DNA of 64,000 nucleotides. Origin: Paraburkholderia sp. BL9I2N2 (lineage in GTDB: Bacteria; Pseudomonadota; Gammaproteobacteria; Burkholderiales; Burkholderiaceae). Below, piece by piece: positions 1-9,019 of the stretch. The stretch spans positions 558,001 through 622,000 of the forward strand of contig NZ_SMGP01000004.1 of assembly GCF_004339745.1 (NCBI RefSeq), given 5' to 3'. The translations under genes and the position numbers were made by a program. The notes under the pieces are model-generated. The model saw only the letters and a program-made list of their open reading frames with translations. It had not been told where the DNA came from and searched no databases. Position 1 is the first letter of the stretch, and each line of letters opens with the position of its first letter.

Positions 1-1311
1 GTCAACCACGAGTACGGCACGCATGCCGCGGAGGGCAAGCCGACCTTGCGGGTCGGCACGCCGGTGTCGAACGCCAATGGCGCAGTGGTGGGCGTGATCG
101 TGATCGACATCGATCTGGCGGGTTTGTTCAAGCGCCTGCAAAGCGATTTGCCGAGCGATTATCAGGTCTATCTGGCTAACGAGTGGGGCGATTTCCTCGT
201 TAATCCGGATGTGTCGAAAACCTTCGGCTTCGATCGTGGCCGGCGCGTGCTGATGCAGGACAGTTTCTCCGTCACCAAGCCGCTGTTCGAGCAGACGCAA
301 AGCGAGGTGCTGGTCAACGGCCTTGGGCGGCCACGGCAGGCCGCCGGCCAGGTGCTCGCTTTCGTGCGCAGGCCGTTCGGCGATCTGGAGGGCAACCGCT
401 TCATCGTGCTCGGCCTGGCCAAGCCGCTCGAAGATGTCCTGTCCGGAGCGAATCTGCTTGGCAACAGAATCGTGCGCATGGTGCTGATTTTCAGCGTGCT
501 GGCGCTGTTCCTTGCGGTTCTGTTCGCGCGCGCGCTGACCAAGCCGCTGCACATTCTCGCGTACGCGGCGACGCATCTGTTCGCCGAGCACGCCATGGAA
601 ACGCTGCCGCTCAAACGGACCGACGAGATCGGCGTGCTGGCGCGCTGCTTCGACCGGCTGCGCCGCGAAATCAAATCGCAGATGGACGTGTTGCACACCA
701 AGCAACGCGAGCTCGTGCATCTCGCCACGCACGACGTGCTGACCGGACTGCCGAACCGCGTGCTGTTCATGGAGAAGCTCGAAAGCGCAATCGACGAAGC
801 GACGCGGCGCGAGGAAGGGCTGGCCGTGCTGTTCGTCGACCTGGACCGCTTCAAGCAGATCAACGACCAGTTCGGCCATGCCGTCGGCGACAAGGTGCTC
901 GTCGCGGTGGCGCGCCGCTTGAAGCAAGTGCTCTGTTCCGCGGATGTGGTGGCGCGTCTGGGCGGCGACGAGTTCATCGTGCTGATCGAGGGGCCGCGCT
1001 CGGCGGAGGCGGCGCCCGCGATTGCCTCGCGGATCATGGCGACGTTGAACGAAGAGCTTCGGGTGGACGGGCAGGGCATGACCGTGGGCGCGAGCATCGG
1101 CATCAGCCAGTTCCCCGACGACAGCGGCACGGCCGAGGAGTTGCTGCTCAACGCCGACGCCGCGATGTACGCGGCCAAATCCGGCGGACGCTGCGCCTAT
1201 ATGCGCTATCACGTCGTGCTCGAAATGCGCCGCCGCGAACAGCTCGAGCAGGCGCACGCGCAGGCAGACGTAGGCGTAACGGAAGGGCGCGAGGCCAAGC
1301 CGACGGCCTGA
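1..1311 (+). CDS. Membrane-bound diguanylate cyclase (sensor-HAMP-GGDEF), 5' end outside window
   Basis: The reading frame is open from base 1, so the N-terminus is missing; nothing at base 46 marks a true start. What remains is the end of an extracytoplasmic Cache-like sensor domain, one membrane segment near bases 463-535, a HAMP-like linker (about 535-690) and a complete GGDEF domain. The signature GGDEF is intact at 961-975, so c-di-GMP synthesis from two GTP is expected. The inhibitory I-site (RxxD five residues before GGDEF) is not conserved; the sequence there reads CSAD, so classical product inhibition is probably absent. There is no EAL domain. A 286-bp gap with a short tandem repeat near 1350-1380 follows. 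Confidence 0.9.
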   Translation, partial: VNHEYGTHAAEGKPTLRVGTPVSNANGAVVGVIVIDIDLAGLFKRLQSDLPSDYQVYLANEWGDFLVNPDVSKTFGFDRGRRVLMQDSFSVTKPLFEQTQSEVLVNGLGRPRQAAGQVLAFVRRPFGDLEGNRFIVLGLAKPLEDVLSGANLLGNRIVRMVLIFSVLALFLAVLFARALTKPLHILAYAATHLFAEHAMETLPLKRTDEIGVLARCFDRLRREIKSQMDVLHTKQRELVHLATHDVLTGLPNRVLFMEKLESAIDEATRREEGLAVLFVDLDRFKQINDQFGHAVGDKVLVAVARRLKQVLCSADVVARLGGDEFIVLIEGPRSAEAAPAIASRIMATLNEELRVDGQGMTVGASIGISQFPDDSGTAEELLLNADAAMYAAKSGGRCAYMRYHVVLEMRRREQLEQAHAQADVGVTEGREAKPTA

Positions 1312-1597
1312 TGCGCCTGTTACGCTTGAGCTGCACGCCCAGCTTTGCTGGCTGCTTGCCGGTTGCTTGCCGGTTGCTTTCTAATTGCTTTCCGATCGCG
1401 CTGCCTGCTGCTCTCTCCCCAGCAAAACCGCGAGGCAACTTTGCCTCGATCCTCGCTTTGCCGAGCGTCGAAGCAATCGTTTGCGCCGATCTTGAGGCAA
1501 GTCTTTTTGATTTTCGGCGAAGCGTTTCCGCGATATCAACTTTGCCGCGGGCCTGCCGAAAACTCCGATATAGCAACGGATTTGACGGGAGATTGCC

Positions 1598-1963
1598 GTG
1601 AAGCGACAGATAGGGTTGTTGGCTGCCGTTTTCGCGTTCGCCGGGTGCGCCCAGATGCCTCCGCCGACTGCGGCCCATACGGACAAGGCGCCGAACGAAG
1701 TGATCAGTTTCGACATTCCGCCCGACGCGCTCGGCGCGCGCGATCCGCAACTCAGCGCCGTGCTCGCCAAAGCGGGCGCGTTGGCCGCCGCGCAGCCGCA
1801 GTCCACCGTCGTTCTCGTGACCGCGCTGGGGCAGGATTTTGCGTACCTGAATCAGGCGGTATGGAAGGGCGTGCCCGCACAGCGCACGGCCCGCGTGAAC
1901 TTCGAGAACCGCACCGCCGGAGTGGGTCAACCGTATAGCGTGTCGATCAGGACGGTTCAATGA
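1598..1963 (+). CDS. Small predicted lipoprotein
   Basis: This 121-residue protein starts with GTG after a good ribosome-binding site (GGGAGATTGCC). A lipoprotein signal peptide is visible: positive N-terminus, hydrophobic stretch, and lipobox ending FAGC at about residue 17, so it should be anchored in a membrane by lipidated Cys. The rest has no motif I recognise. Its stop overlaps the region that starts the next gene, and the cluster continues with an exported protein and a lytic transglycosylase, which suggests a role in an envelope-spanning assembly. That role is inference from neighbours only. Confidence 0.7.
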   Translation: MKRQIGLLAAVFAFAGCAQMPPPTAAHTDKAPNEVISFDIPPDALGARDPQLSAVLAKAGALAAAQPQSTVVLVTALGQDFAYLNQAVWKGVPAQRTARVNFENRTAGVGQPYSVSIRTVQ

Positions 1964-1974
1964 TGGAGGGTACT

Positions 1975-2367
1975 GTGACGGTTCGCATCATTTTGCTGGC
2001 GCTGGCCGCGCTTCTGAGCGCGCCGGCCTTTGCCGGCCAGCCGGGCGCGGACCTGCAATCCGCCGGCGCATTTCCCGCAGCATTTCCCGCCGCGGCGGAC
2101 AAGGTTTATCCGCCGTTGCCGTCGCTCGCCATGCTTCCGCCTCCGCCCGCAACCGACGACGACTTGCCGCTCAAACCGGCTACGCGTCGAAAGAAGCCGC
2201 ATGGGGCGGTTCAGACGCAGGAGCGCAGAAGTCCGCCGGGCCCGGTCGTGCGCATCGTCGTGTCCGACGCCTCGCGTGCCTATCTCGACTCCGTGCAACG
2301 ACAGATCGATCAGGCGTTGGCCAGTAAATCGGGCGGCGACCCGACGCTCGCCACTCTTTATCACTAA
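1975..2367 (+). CDS. Exported Pro-rich hypothetical protein
   Basis: I chose GTG at 1975 because GGAGGG lies about 7 bases upstream and the resulting N-terminus is a clean signal peptide ending APAFAG. Starts at 1960 or 1963 would add a polar MMEGT extension before it. The mature protein is about 110 residues, rich in Pro and Ala, with a basic middle (RRKK) and no recognised domain. It lies between the lipoprotein and the lytic transglycosylase with very short spacing, so the three are probably cotranscribed. Confidence 0.6.
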   Translation: MTVRIILLALAALLSAPAFAGQPGADLQSAGAFPAAFPAAADKVYPPLPSLAMLPPPPATDDDLPLKPATRRKKPHGAVQTQERRSPPGPVVRIVVSDASRAYLDSVQRQIDQALASKSGGDPTLATLYH

Positions 2368-2385
2368 CTAGCGGAAGGATGCGTC

Positions 2386-2832
2386 ATGTCCTTGAAGATC
2401 TTCCTTATTGCGCTCGCCTGCCTGTCGGTGTGCGGCGTCGCGCAAGCGGCCGACGATTGCTTCAACGAAGCCGCGGCGTATCAGGGCGTCAACCCGTGGG
2501 TGCTGCGCGCGCTTGCGTGGTACGAATCGAAGGGCGACGCGAGCGCGATACGCCAGAACGCAAATGGTTCGATCGACGTGGGTCAGCTGCAGATCAACTC
2601 GATTCACTTCGACGACCTGGCGCGCGAAGGCGTGCCGCATCGCGCGCTGATCGATCCGTGCGTGAACGTGTACGTGGCCGCCTGGCTGCTGAAACAGAAG
2701 ATGGTCAAGCACGGCAATACGTGGCGCGCGATCGGCGCTTACCACTCGGAAACGCCAAAGCAGCGCGATGCGTATGCGCGTGGGATTCAGAAGGTGCTGG
2801 TGGCGTGGGGGCAACTGCCGTCCACGCCATGA
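2386..2832 (+). CDS. Lytic transglycosylase, IagB/VirB1-like
   Basis: This 148-residue protein has a signal peptide (cleavage after about residue 21, AQAA) followed by a single SLT domain. The catalytic Glu is E47 in AWYESKGD, followed by the typical NGSIDVGQLQIN block and a later AIGAYHS block. Such short enzymes cleave peptidoglycan glycan strands locally so that secretion systems, pili or flagella can pass. The two small exported genes upstream fit such a machine, but no secretion genes are present in the window, so the partner is unknown. Confidence 0.85.
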   Translation: MSLKIFLIALACLSVCGVAQAADDCFNEAAAYQGVNPWVLRALAWYESKGDASAIRQNANGSIDVGQLQINSIHFDDLAREGVPHRALIDPCVNVYVAAWLLKQKMVKHGNTWRAIGAYHSETPKQRDAYARGIQKVLVAWGQLPSTP

Positions 2833-2836
2833 GGAT

Positions 2837-2860
2837 GCTCGCGAGCCGCGCATCGCGAGC
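2837..2860. terminator. Stem-loop between convergent genes
   Basis: GCTCGCGA pairs perfectly with TCGCGAGC around an 8-base loop. It lies between the convergent lytic transglycosylase and phnM genes. There is no clear T-run directly after it, so it may be a weak bidirectional terminator or only an RNA-stabilising hairpin. Confidence 0.4.
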
Positions 2861-2893
2861 CCGGCGAGCAATAAAAGCCCTATAAAAAAGCCT

Positions 2894-4027
2894 TCAAACG
2901 ATCCGTGCCCCGCCGCGATACGTCGCGCGCGGCACCGGCAGCTTATCGAGCATCGTCACGCGCACGAAGTCCCCGCGCAAACCCGCTTCGATCGCGCCGC
3001 GGTCGTGCAAACCGGCGCTGCGCGCCGGTTCGGCGGAGACCGTCGCCATCGCGCGCGGCAAGGTCCAGCCGGCTTTGTCGACCAGTTCGAAGACGGCGGT
3101 CATCAGGCTCGACGGCACGTAATCCGACGAAAGGATATCGAGCAAGCCGGCTCGCGCCAGTTCGAGCGCCGATACGTTGCCCGAATGCGAGCCGCCGCGC
3201 ACGATGTTCGGCGCGCCCATGATGGTCGAAATGCCGTGTGCGCGCGCGGCCTCGGCGGCGATGCGGGTGGTCGGGAATTCGGCGAGCACGATGCCTTCCT
3301 CCTTGGCCTGCTCGACGTGTTCGATCAGCGTGTCGTCGTGGCTCGCCACCGGAATGCCGAGGCGGTTGCAGCGCGCGACGATCTCGCGGCGGTGCGTATC
3401 GGCGTAACGCGCCTGTTCGACCGACAGTTCGGCGAGCGCGGTCGCGACGTGTTCGTCGCTCAGCTTGCCGTTGCGTTCCTGGAAGCGGCGCCATTGCTCG
3501 CGGTCGTGCCACTGACGCTGACCCGGCGTGTGATCCATCACCGAGGCGAGCCGCAGCAACGGATGCGCGCACAGCGAGTCGAACACTTCCACGACGTCGG
3601 CGGTGGCGATTTCACAGCGCAGATGCAGGAAGTGTTCGGCGCGCAGCAGCTTGCGCTCGGAAAACCGTGTGAGCGATGCGGCGCATTGCGTCTGCAAGTC
3701 GCGGCCCCGCAGCCCCACGTTCGTGCGCGAGCCGATGGCGAGCGCATCGAACACCGTGGTGATGCCGGCCGCGGCCACTTGCGCGTCGTGGATCACGAAG
3801 GCGGCATCCGTATTCCATTGCACGCCCGGACGCGGCGCGAGATGCTTCTCCAGATTGTCCGTGTGCAGTTCGATCAGACCGGGCAACAGATAGTCGCCGT
3901 CCCAATCTTCGGCTTCGCGCGCGCTGGTCGTGCCGCGCTCGACGTCGCGAATCACGCCGTCTTCGACGCGTAGCACGCCGGTGAATACTTCGTCTCGCGT
4001 CACGATGCGAGCGTTCCTGATCAACAT
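2894..4027 (-). CDS. phnM: α-D-ribose 1-methylphosphonate 5-triphosphate diphosphatase
   Basis: PhnM belongs to the amidohydrolase superfamily and removes pyrophosphate from the alkylphosphonate-ribose triphosphate made by the PhnGHIL complex, giving the substrate of PhnJ. The 377-residue length is normal. Visible family features are the N-terminal β-rich segment, the metal-site motif ELHTDNLEKH near residue 56, and MDHTPGQRQW in the middle. It is the last gene of a minus-strand phnGHIJKLM operon, 91 bases after phnL. Confidence 0.93.
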   Translation of the reverse strand: MLIRNARIVTRDEVFTGVLRVEDGVIRDVERGTTSAREAEDWDGDYLLPGLIELHTDNLEKHLAPRPGVQWNTDAAFVIHDAQVAAAGITTVFDALAIGSRTNVGLRGRDLQTQCAASLTRFSERKLLRAEHFLHLRCEIATADVVEVFDSLCAHPLLRLASVMDHTPGQRQWHDREQWRRFQERNGKLSDEHVATALAELSVEQARYADTHRREIVARCNRLGIPVASHDDTLIEHVEQAKEEGIVLAEFPTTRIAAEAARAHGISTIMGAPNIVRGGSHSGNVSALELARAGLLDILSSDYVPSSLMTAVFELVDKAGWTLPRAMATVSAEPARSAGLHDRGAIEAGLRGDFVRVTMLDKLPVPRATYRGGARIV

Positions 4028-4118
4028 CGACTTGCTCCGTAGTCAGTCAGACTTGAGTGTGGCTGTGTGGTTGCTGTGTTGACGCCGCATGCGTCAGTGT
4101 AGTGCCGTTTGGTGTCAC

Positions 4119-4883
4119 TTAGTGACGCAGCGGCGGCTGCAGTTCCAGGCGGCGCGTGGCCACCTTGCCGCGCGTATCTTCGTCGTGAAAGATCCCGACG
4201 ATCGCCGCGCCGCGCTCGCGCGCTTCGACGATCAGATCGGCGACCACGTCGCGGTTTTCCGCGTCGAGCGAGGCCGTCGGTTCATCGAGCAACAGTAGCG
4301 GATGCTCCGCGATCAGACCACGCGCGATATTCACGCGCTGCTGTTCGCCGCCGGAGAATGTGGCGGGCGCGAGCGACCACAGACGTTCCGGCACATTCAA
4401 TCTGGCCAGCAGCGCGGCGGCGCGCGAGCGCGCTTCGTCTTCAGGGACGCCGCGCGAGAGCAGCGGTTCGGCGACGAGCGTGAGCGTCGGCACGCGTGGA
4501 ATCACGCGCAAAAACTGGCTCACGTAACCGACCACGCTACGGCGCAGGCGCAGTACGTCGTGCGGTTCGGCGCCGGTGATCGACACGGGCCGGCCGTCAT
4601 TTGCCGCATCGCGAATCGCAATCGAGCCGCGGCTTGCCAGGTAATTGCCGTACAGGCAGCGCAGCAGCGTGCTCTTGCCCGCGCCCGACGGTCCGACCAA
4701 CACCACGCACTCGCCGCGCTCGACTTCGAGCGAGACGCCCGCGAGCGCTTCGATCTGCACGCCGCCCTGGCCATGCAAGATAAACGTCTTGCCGATGCCG
4801 ACCGCGCGCAGCATCAGCGCCGCGTTGTCGATGAACGCGCGCTCGCCGGCGCGCGCTTCACTGCTTGTTTCAATGGATCGCAT
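4119..4883 (-). CDS. phnL: C-P lyase system ABC-type ATPase PhnL
   Basis: This 254-residue ABC ATPase has Walker A GPSGAGKST, signature FSGGEQQR and Walker B LLLLDEPTASLD. PhnL is not a transporter ATPase; it is needed with PhnG, PhnH and PhnI to form the phosphonate-ribose triphosphate intermediate. The start is the ATG at 4883; the frame stays open far upstream through phnK but only as an overlap. It follows phnK by 8 bases and precedes phnM, the usual order. Confidence 0.93.
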   Translation of the reverse strand: MRSIETSSEARAGERAFIDNAALMLRAVGIGKTFILHGQGGVQIEALAGVSLEVERGECVVLVGPSGAGKSTLLRCLYGNYLASRGSIAIRDAANDGRPVSITGAEPHDVLRLRRSVVGYVSQFLRVIPRVPTLTLVAEPLLSRGVPEDEARSRAAALLARLNVPERLWSLAPATFSGGEQQRVNIARGLIAEHPLLLLDEPTASLDAENRDVVADLIVEARERGAAIVGIFHDEDTRGKVATRRLELQPPLRH

Positions 4884-4891
4884 TGTGAGCC

Positions 4892-5662
4892 TCAAACCGG
4901 CAGAACCGAGGAAACCAGCGTTTGCGTGTACGGGTGCTGCGGATCGTCGAGCACCTGATCCGTCAGGCCCGCCTCGACGACTTCGCCACCCTGCATGACC
5001 ATCAACCGATGCGCGAGCAAACGCGCGACGCCGATATCGTGCGTGACGATCAGCACCGACAGATGCAGCGTGGACGTCAGCGTGCGCAGCAGATCGAGCA
5101 GACGCGCCTGCACCGACACGTCGAGACCGGCGGTGGGTTCGTCCATGAAGACGAGCCGCGGACTGGTGACGAGATTGCGCGCGATCTGCAAGCGCTGCTG
5201 CATGCCGCCCGAAAACGCAGCGGGAAATTCGTCGATACGCGAAGCGTCGAGTTCGACGCGCTCCATCCACTGCGTGGCCGCGTAACGGATATCGCCATAG
5301 TGACGCGCGCCGACGGCCATCAACGGCTCGCCGATATTCGCGCCGGCCGAGACGCCGCTGCGCAGTCCGTCGCGCGGATTCTGCTGGACGAAGCCCCACT
5401 CGGTGCGCATCAGCAAGCGGCGGCGCGGTTCGGACAATGCGAGCAAATCGAGCTGGTCGCCATGCGTGGCCGTGTAGTGAAGCGAGCCGCTGTCGGCCGC
5501 GGTTTTGAGCGCGAGCGTGTTGAGCAGTGTGGTCTTGCCCGAGCCGGATTCACCGACAATGCACAACACTTCGCCCGGATACAGATCGAAGCTGACGTTT
5601 CTGCAGCCGTTGCGGCCGCCGTATTGTTTGGTGAGCGAGCGGGCGCTCAGAAGCGGCGTCAT
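4892..5662 (-). CDS. phnK: C-P lyase accessory ABC ATPase PhnK
   Basis: The protein is 256 residues with Walker A GESGSGKTT, signature FSGGMQQR, and Walker B LVFMDEPTAGLDVS, resembling oligopeptide-type ABC ATPases as PhnK does. PhnK docks on the PhnGHIJ core near PhnJ. Its start overlaps the phnJ stop by four bases (ATGA), so translation is probably coupled. Order and length are standard. Confidence 0.93.
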   Translation of the reverse strand: MTPLLSARSLTKQYGGRNGCRNVSFDLYPGEVLCIVGESGSGKTTLLNTLALKTAADSGSLHYTATHGDQLDLLALSEPRRRLLMRTEWGFVQQNPRDGLRSGVSAGANIGEPLMAVGARHYGDIRYAATQWMERVELDASRIDEFPAAFSGGMQQRLQIARNLVTSPRLVFMDEPTAGLDVSVQARLLDLLRTLTSTLHLSVLIVTHDIGVARLLAHRLMVMQGGEVVEAGLTDQVLDDPQHPYTQTLVSSVLPV

Positions 5663-6591
5663 GCGGGCTCTCCTTTGCGTGCTTCGCGTGCCGGCAGATC
5701 GAGATCCGCGTCGCCGCGGCGTTCGTGGCAGTAGTCGCTATCGGAGCAGACGAACATGCGTTTGCCGGCGTCGTCCACGATCATTTCGTCGAGAAAGCTC
5801 TCCGTCGATCCGCACAGCGCGCACGCGTGCTGCCACTTCTGCACTTCGAACGGGTGATCGTCGAAGTCGAGGCTGCGCACCGGCGTGTACGGCGGAATTG
5901 CGTGAATGCGCCGTTCGCGGCCGGCGCCGAACAATTGCAGCGCGGGGTTCATATGCATCTTCGGATTGTCGAACTTCGGAATCGGCGAGGGCGAAGCGAG
6001 GTAGCGATGGTTGACGATCACGGGATAGTCGTAGGTGGTCGCAATGCTGCCGTGATGCACGATATCCTCGTAAAGCTTCACGCTGATCAGACCGTAGTCG
6101 GCGAGCGCATGCAGCTTCTTGCATTCGGCGACGCGCGGTTCGAGTCGAAACAGCGGCTCGGGCATCGGCACCTGATAGACGAGAATCTGCTTGTCGGTGA
6201 GCGGCGCTTCGGGAATGCGGTGACGGGTCTGGATGATCGTCGCGTCGACCGTGCGGCGCGTGGTCGCCACGCCGGTGGTGCGCGCGAAGAAGCGGCGGAT
6301 GTTGACCGCGTTGGTGGTTTCGTCGGAGCCCTGATCGATCACCTTCAGCGTGTCCTCCCTGCCGATGATCGCCGCGGTGACCTGAATGCCGCCGGTGCCC
6401 CAGCCGAACGGCAGCGGCATTTCACGCGAGGCGAACGGCACCTGATAACCCGGCACGGCGACGGCCTTGAGCAAGGCGCGGCGCAGCATGCGCTTGGTCT
6501 GTTCGTCGAGGTACGCGAAGTTGTAGCCGTCGGCAGCGCTGTCGTATGACGCGGTTGACGCGGTGGCGAGAGATGTGTCGGGCGCGTTCAT
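5659..6591 (-). CDS. phnJ: Carbon-phosphorus lyase, radical SAM subunit PhnJ
   Basis: PhnJ cleaves the C-P bond of 5-phosphoribosyl-1-phosphonate through a [4Fe-4S] cluster and SAM, releasing the alkane and a cyclic phosphate. The unusual cluster motif C-x2-C-x21-C-x5-C is intact here, beginning CALCGS near residue 239. Length (310 residues) is slightly above the E. coli protein. It overlaps phnI upstream and phnK downstream by 4 bases each, consistent with a tightly coupled operon. Confidence 0.96.
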   Translation of the reverse strand: MNAPDTSLATASTASYDSAADGYNFAYLDEQTKRMLRRALLKAVAVPGYQVPFASREMPLPFGWGTGGIQVTAAIIGREDTLKVIDQGSDETTNAVNIRRFFARTTGVATTRRTVDATIIQTRHRIPEAPLTDKQILVYQVPMPEPLFRLEPRVAECKKLHALADYGLISVKLYEDIVHHGSIATTYDYPVIVNHRYLASPSPIPKFDNPKMHMNPALQLFGAGRERRIHAIPPYTPVRSLDFDDHPFEVQKWQHACALCGSTESFLDEMIVDDAGKRMFVCSDSDYCHERRGDADLDLPAREARKGEPA

Positions 6592-7718
6592 GCTGCCTGC
6601 TCCTGCTGAGCGTTGGATTGATCCTCATTCTGCATGGCGTGCTGCGCACGCAAACGGCGCACGAGTTCCAGCTCCGATTGGAAGTCGACATAGTGAGGCA
6701 GCTTCAGGTGCTGCACGAAACCGGACGCCTCGACGTTATCGCTATGCGAGAGCATGAATTCGATATCCTGTGTCGGCGAGGCAAGCGTTTCGCCGAGCTC
6801 TTCGGCGCGCAAAGCGCGGTCGACCAGCGCCATCGCCATCGCCTTGCGCTCCGAGTGGCCGAACGCGAGACCGTAGCCTTGCGTGAAGGTTGGCGGCACC
6901 GCGCCGCTGCCGGCGAACTGGTTGATCATCTGGCATTCGGTAATGTCGATGTCGCCGATTTCGACCGTTTCGCCTAGCTCGTCGAGTTCCATTTCCACGG
7001 CGATCGTACCGAAGCGGATCTCGCCCGCGAACGGATGCGAGTGCGCATAGCCGCGCTGCGTCGCGTAACCCATCGCGAGTAGGAAACCTTCGTCGCCGCG
7101 CGCGAGATTTTGCAGGCGTGTGGCGCGGCTCGCGGGAAAGGCGAGCGGCTCGCGCGACAGATCGCCGGGTTCAGGCGCATTCGGCGTGGGACGTTCCTGT
7201 TCGATCAACCCTTCCTTGTCGAGCAGACTGACGACGCGCGGCATCGCTTCCGTTTCCAATGCGGCGACTTGATTCGAAGGCGACGGCGCTACGCTAACAG
7301 CCCCATCGCCTTCAGCGAGCAACGCGAAATCCAGCAGACGCTGCGTGTAATCGTACGTCGCGCCCAGCAACTGCCCGCCGGGCACGTCCTTGAAGGTCGC
7401 CGAAATGCGGCGCTCCACATGCATCGCTTCGGTATCGATCGGCTGCGTGTAGCCGAAACGCGGAAGCGTGGTGCGATAGGCGCGCAGCAAGAAGATCGCT
7501 TCCACCAGATCGCCTGCGGCTTGCTTGATCGCAAGCGCGGCGAGTTCTTCATCGTAGACCGAGCCTTCGGTCATCACGCGCGCCACTGCGAGGCGCAATT
7601 GTTCGCGAATCTGCGCGACGCTGAGTTCGGCCAGCCGCGTGTCACCGCGGCGTGCCTTGTCGAGCAGACGCCACGACGCTTCGATCGCGCGTTCTCCACC
7701 CTTGACGGCAACGTACAT
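6588..7718 (-). CDS. phnI: C-P lyase core subunit PhnI
   Basis: PhnI is the nucleosidase-like subunit that, with PhnG, PhnH and PhnL, swaps the adenine of ATP for phosphonate. I place the start at 7718 (MYVAVKGGERAI), which overlaps the phnH stop; the same frame is open further upstream only by chance. The 376 residues show typical blocks such as GFVQHLKLPHYVDFQSEL near the C-terminus. The stop overlaps phnJ by four bases. Confidence 0.93.
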   Translation of the reverse strand: MYVAVKGGERAIEASWRLLDKARRGDTRLAELSVAQIREQLRLAVARVMTEGSVYDEELAALAIKQAAGDLVEAIFLLRAYRTTLPRFGYTQPIDTEAMHVERRISATFKDVPGGQLLGATYDYTQRLLDFALLAEGDGAVSVAPSPSNQVAALETEAMPRVVSLLDKEGLIEQERPTPNAPEPGDLSREPLAFPASRATRLQNLARGDEGFLLAMGYATQRGYAHSHPFAGEIRFGTIAVEMELDELGETVEIGDIDITECQMINQFAGSGAVPPTFTQGYGLAFGHSERKAMAMALVDRALRAEELGETLASPTQDIEFMLSHSDNVEASGFVQHLKLPHYVDFQSELELVRRLRAQHAMQNEDQSNAQQEQAA

Positions 7719-8341
7719 CAGTTCACCTTCGCTTGAGTTGTGCGCGGCAGGCCGATCAGGCGCGCGCCGCAGACGAGATAACAATCGACGCCGCAAGGAA
7801 AGAGCGGCGCGAGCGCGGCGCGTTCGCGCCAGAAATGCTCGGGCAGGCCGACCGGCGCAATCGTCGCCGTGTGCTGGATGCCGGGGCCGCTCAGCACGAT
7901 CGGCGCGCCGCCCGTCAGCGCGTCGACTCGGATCAACAGCGTCACCGATTGCTCGGGCGATTCCGCCGCGCCGAGCGCGAAGCGTTCCAGCGGCGGCAAC
8001 GCGCTTGCGTCGTGGATATAGGCAAACGCGGCTTGGCCCGGTTCGTCGACGAGCGGCGCGCCGGTGTGAAAGCGCAATGCCGAACCCAGCGCCGTATCGG
8101 GTTGCGCGAGCCACACGGGCGTCGCGTAGTCGCAGAGCGCGAGCAGCGCGGCGAAGGCGGCGAGCTCGGCGCGTGTGGCCCGCCCTTCGGGCAGCACGTT
8201 CTCGATCACGCCGACCGTGCCCGGCCGCGACAGCGCGTCGAGCAGGGTGCGAAACACCGCCTGGGTGTCGTGTACCGGGTCTGCGAAACCCGGCGCTAAG
8301 GTGGATAACGCGGTGGACAATGCAATCTGTGAGTTTTCCAT
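7718..8341 (-). CDS. phnH: C-P lyase core subunit PhnH
   Basis: This 207-residue protein matches PhnH in length and in the N-terminal FADPVHDTQAVFRTLLDAL block. PhnH is a structural subunit of the PhnGHIJ core. It overlaps phnG by one base (stop and start share position 8341) and phnI by one base, so all three are expected to be translated together. Confidence 0.92.
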   Translation of the reverse strand: MENSQIALSTALSTLAPGFADPVHDTQAVFRTLLDALSRPGTVGVIENVLPEGRATRAELAAFAALLALCDYATPVWLAQPDTALGSALRFHTGAPLVDEPGQAAFAYIHDASALPPLERFALGAAESPEQSVTLLIRVDALTGGAPIVLSGPGIQHTATIAPVGLPEHFWRERAALAPLFPCGVDCYLVCGARLIGLPRTTQAKVN

Positions 8342-8838
8342 CAGTCGCCCCGGACCATCGTAAAGAATTCGACGCGCGTGGCCGCGGCGTCCTGTTGCCG
8401 CCCGGCGCGTTTCGCGGCCTGCTGCGTGGCAAACGGCTCGATCACTTGCTTATGCAAGACGGCGTGATGTTCAGGCATTTGCAGGAGCGCGTCTGCGAAC
8501 GCAGCCAATTCGGCGCGGCGGCGGTCGCGGCCCAGATGGCACGCCACGCCGACAGCCGCGGCGGCGTCGCCCGACGCGCGCAGACGCAAGGTGGCGCGCG
8601 TTACCGTGGCTTCGCCGAGATTGAACGGATCGCCGCTGCCGCCGACGCGCCCGCGCACCATCGCAAGGCCGATCTCGGGTGGGCGCAGCCAGTCATACGT
8701 CGGAGTGGGGATGTCCCGCAGTGCGCGCTCGAGCGCGGCTTCGAGATCGGCGCGCGGCGTGCGGGCCAGGACGGCCATCCATGCGCGCCGGACAGCCGGT
8801 GGCGGAGCGGAGGAAGGCGAGGCGGAAGTGGCACTCAT
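8341..8838 (-). CDS. phnG: C-P lyase core subunit PhnG
   Basis: PhnG is the first gene of the operon. I chose the ATG at 8838 because AGGAA precedes it by about 6 bases; an ATG at 8877 would lie too close to the operator. The protein is 165 residues, with conserved LRPPEIGLAMVRGRVGGSG and GEATVTRATLRL blocks. It works in the PhnGHIJ core complex. Confidence 0.92.
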   Translation of the reverse strand: MSATSASPSSAPPPAVRRAWMAVLARTPRADLEAALERALRDIPTPTYDWLRPPEIGLAMVRGRVGGSGDPFNLGEATVTRATLRLRASGDAAAAVGVACHLGRDRRRAELAAFADALLQMPEHHAVLHKQVIEPFATQQAAKRAGRQQDAAATRVEFFTMVRGD

Positions 8839-8884
8839 CGAATTTCCTGTTGATCCAGCGAGAAGACATTTGACCATCTATTCA

Positions 8885-8906
8885 TCTAAACGTCTAGACG
8901 TTTAGA
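8885..8906. promoter_or_regulatory. Perfect 22-bp palindrome, probable PhnF operator
   Basis: A perfect inverted repeat of 11+11 bases (TCTAAACGTCT and its complement) lies between the divergent phnG and phnF genes. Its centre reads GTCTAGAC, which fits the HutC/PhnF-type GntR consensus GTMTAKAC. It lies about 47 bases before phnG and 114 before phnF, so it could repress the phn operon and autoregulate phnF. The sequence is direct; the protein that binds is inferred. Confidence 0.75.
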
Positions 8907-9019
8907 GATATGCTTGTCGAGCCGTGTAGCGCATGCTGGCCGTTTCACATTTCCATCACGGCTTGCGCACTACAATGCACGTCATAGAGAATATTTGAAC
9001 CCAAGGGAATGACAGCACC

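Noticed and set aside
1350..1385. Short tandem repeat (GCTTGCCGGTT type) as CRISPR-like or regulatory array
   Set aside because: Only two to three imperfect units without spacers, in an ordinary intergenic gap.
4119..5399. Possible PhnK-PhnL fusion
   Set aside because: The frame is open through phnK but that portion has no ABC motifs; both ATPases have own starts with an 8-base gap.
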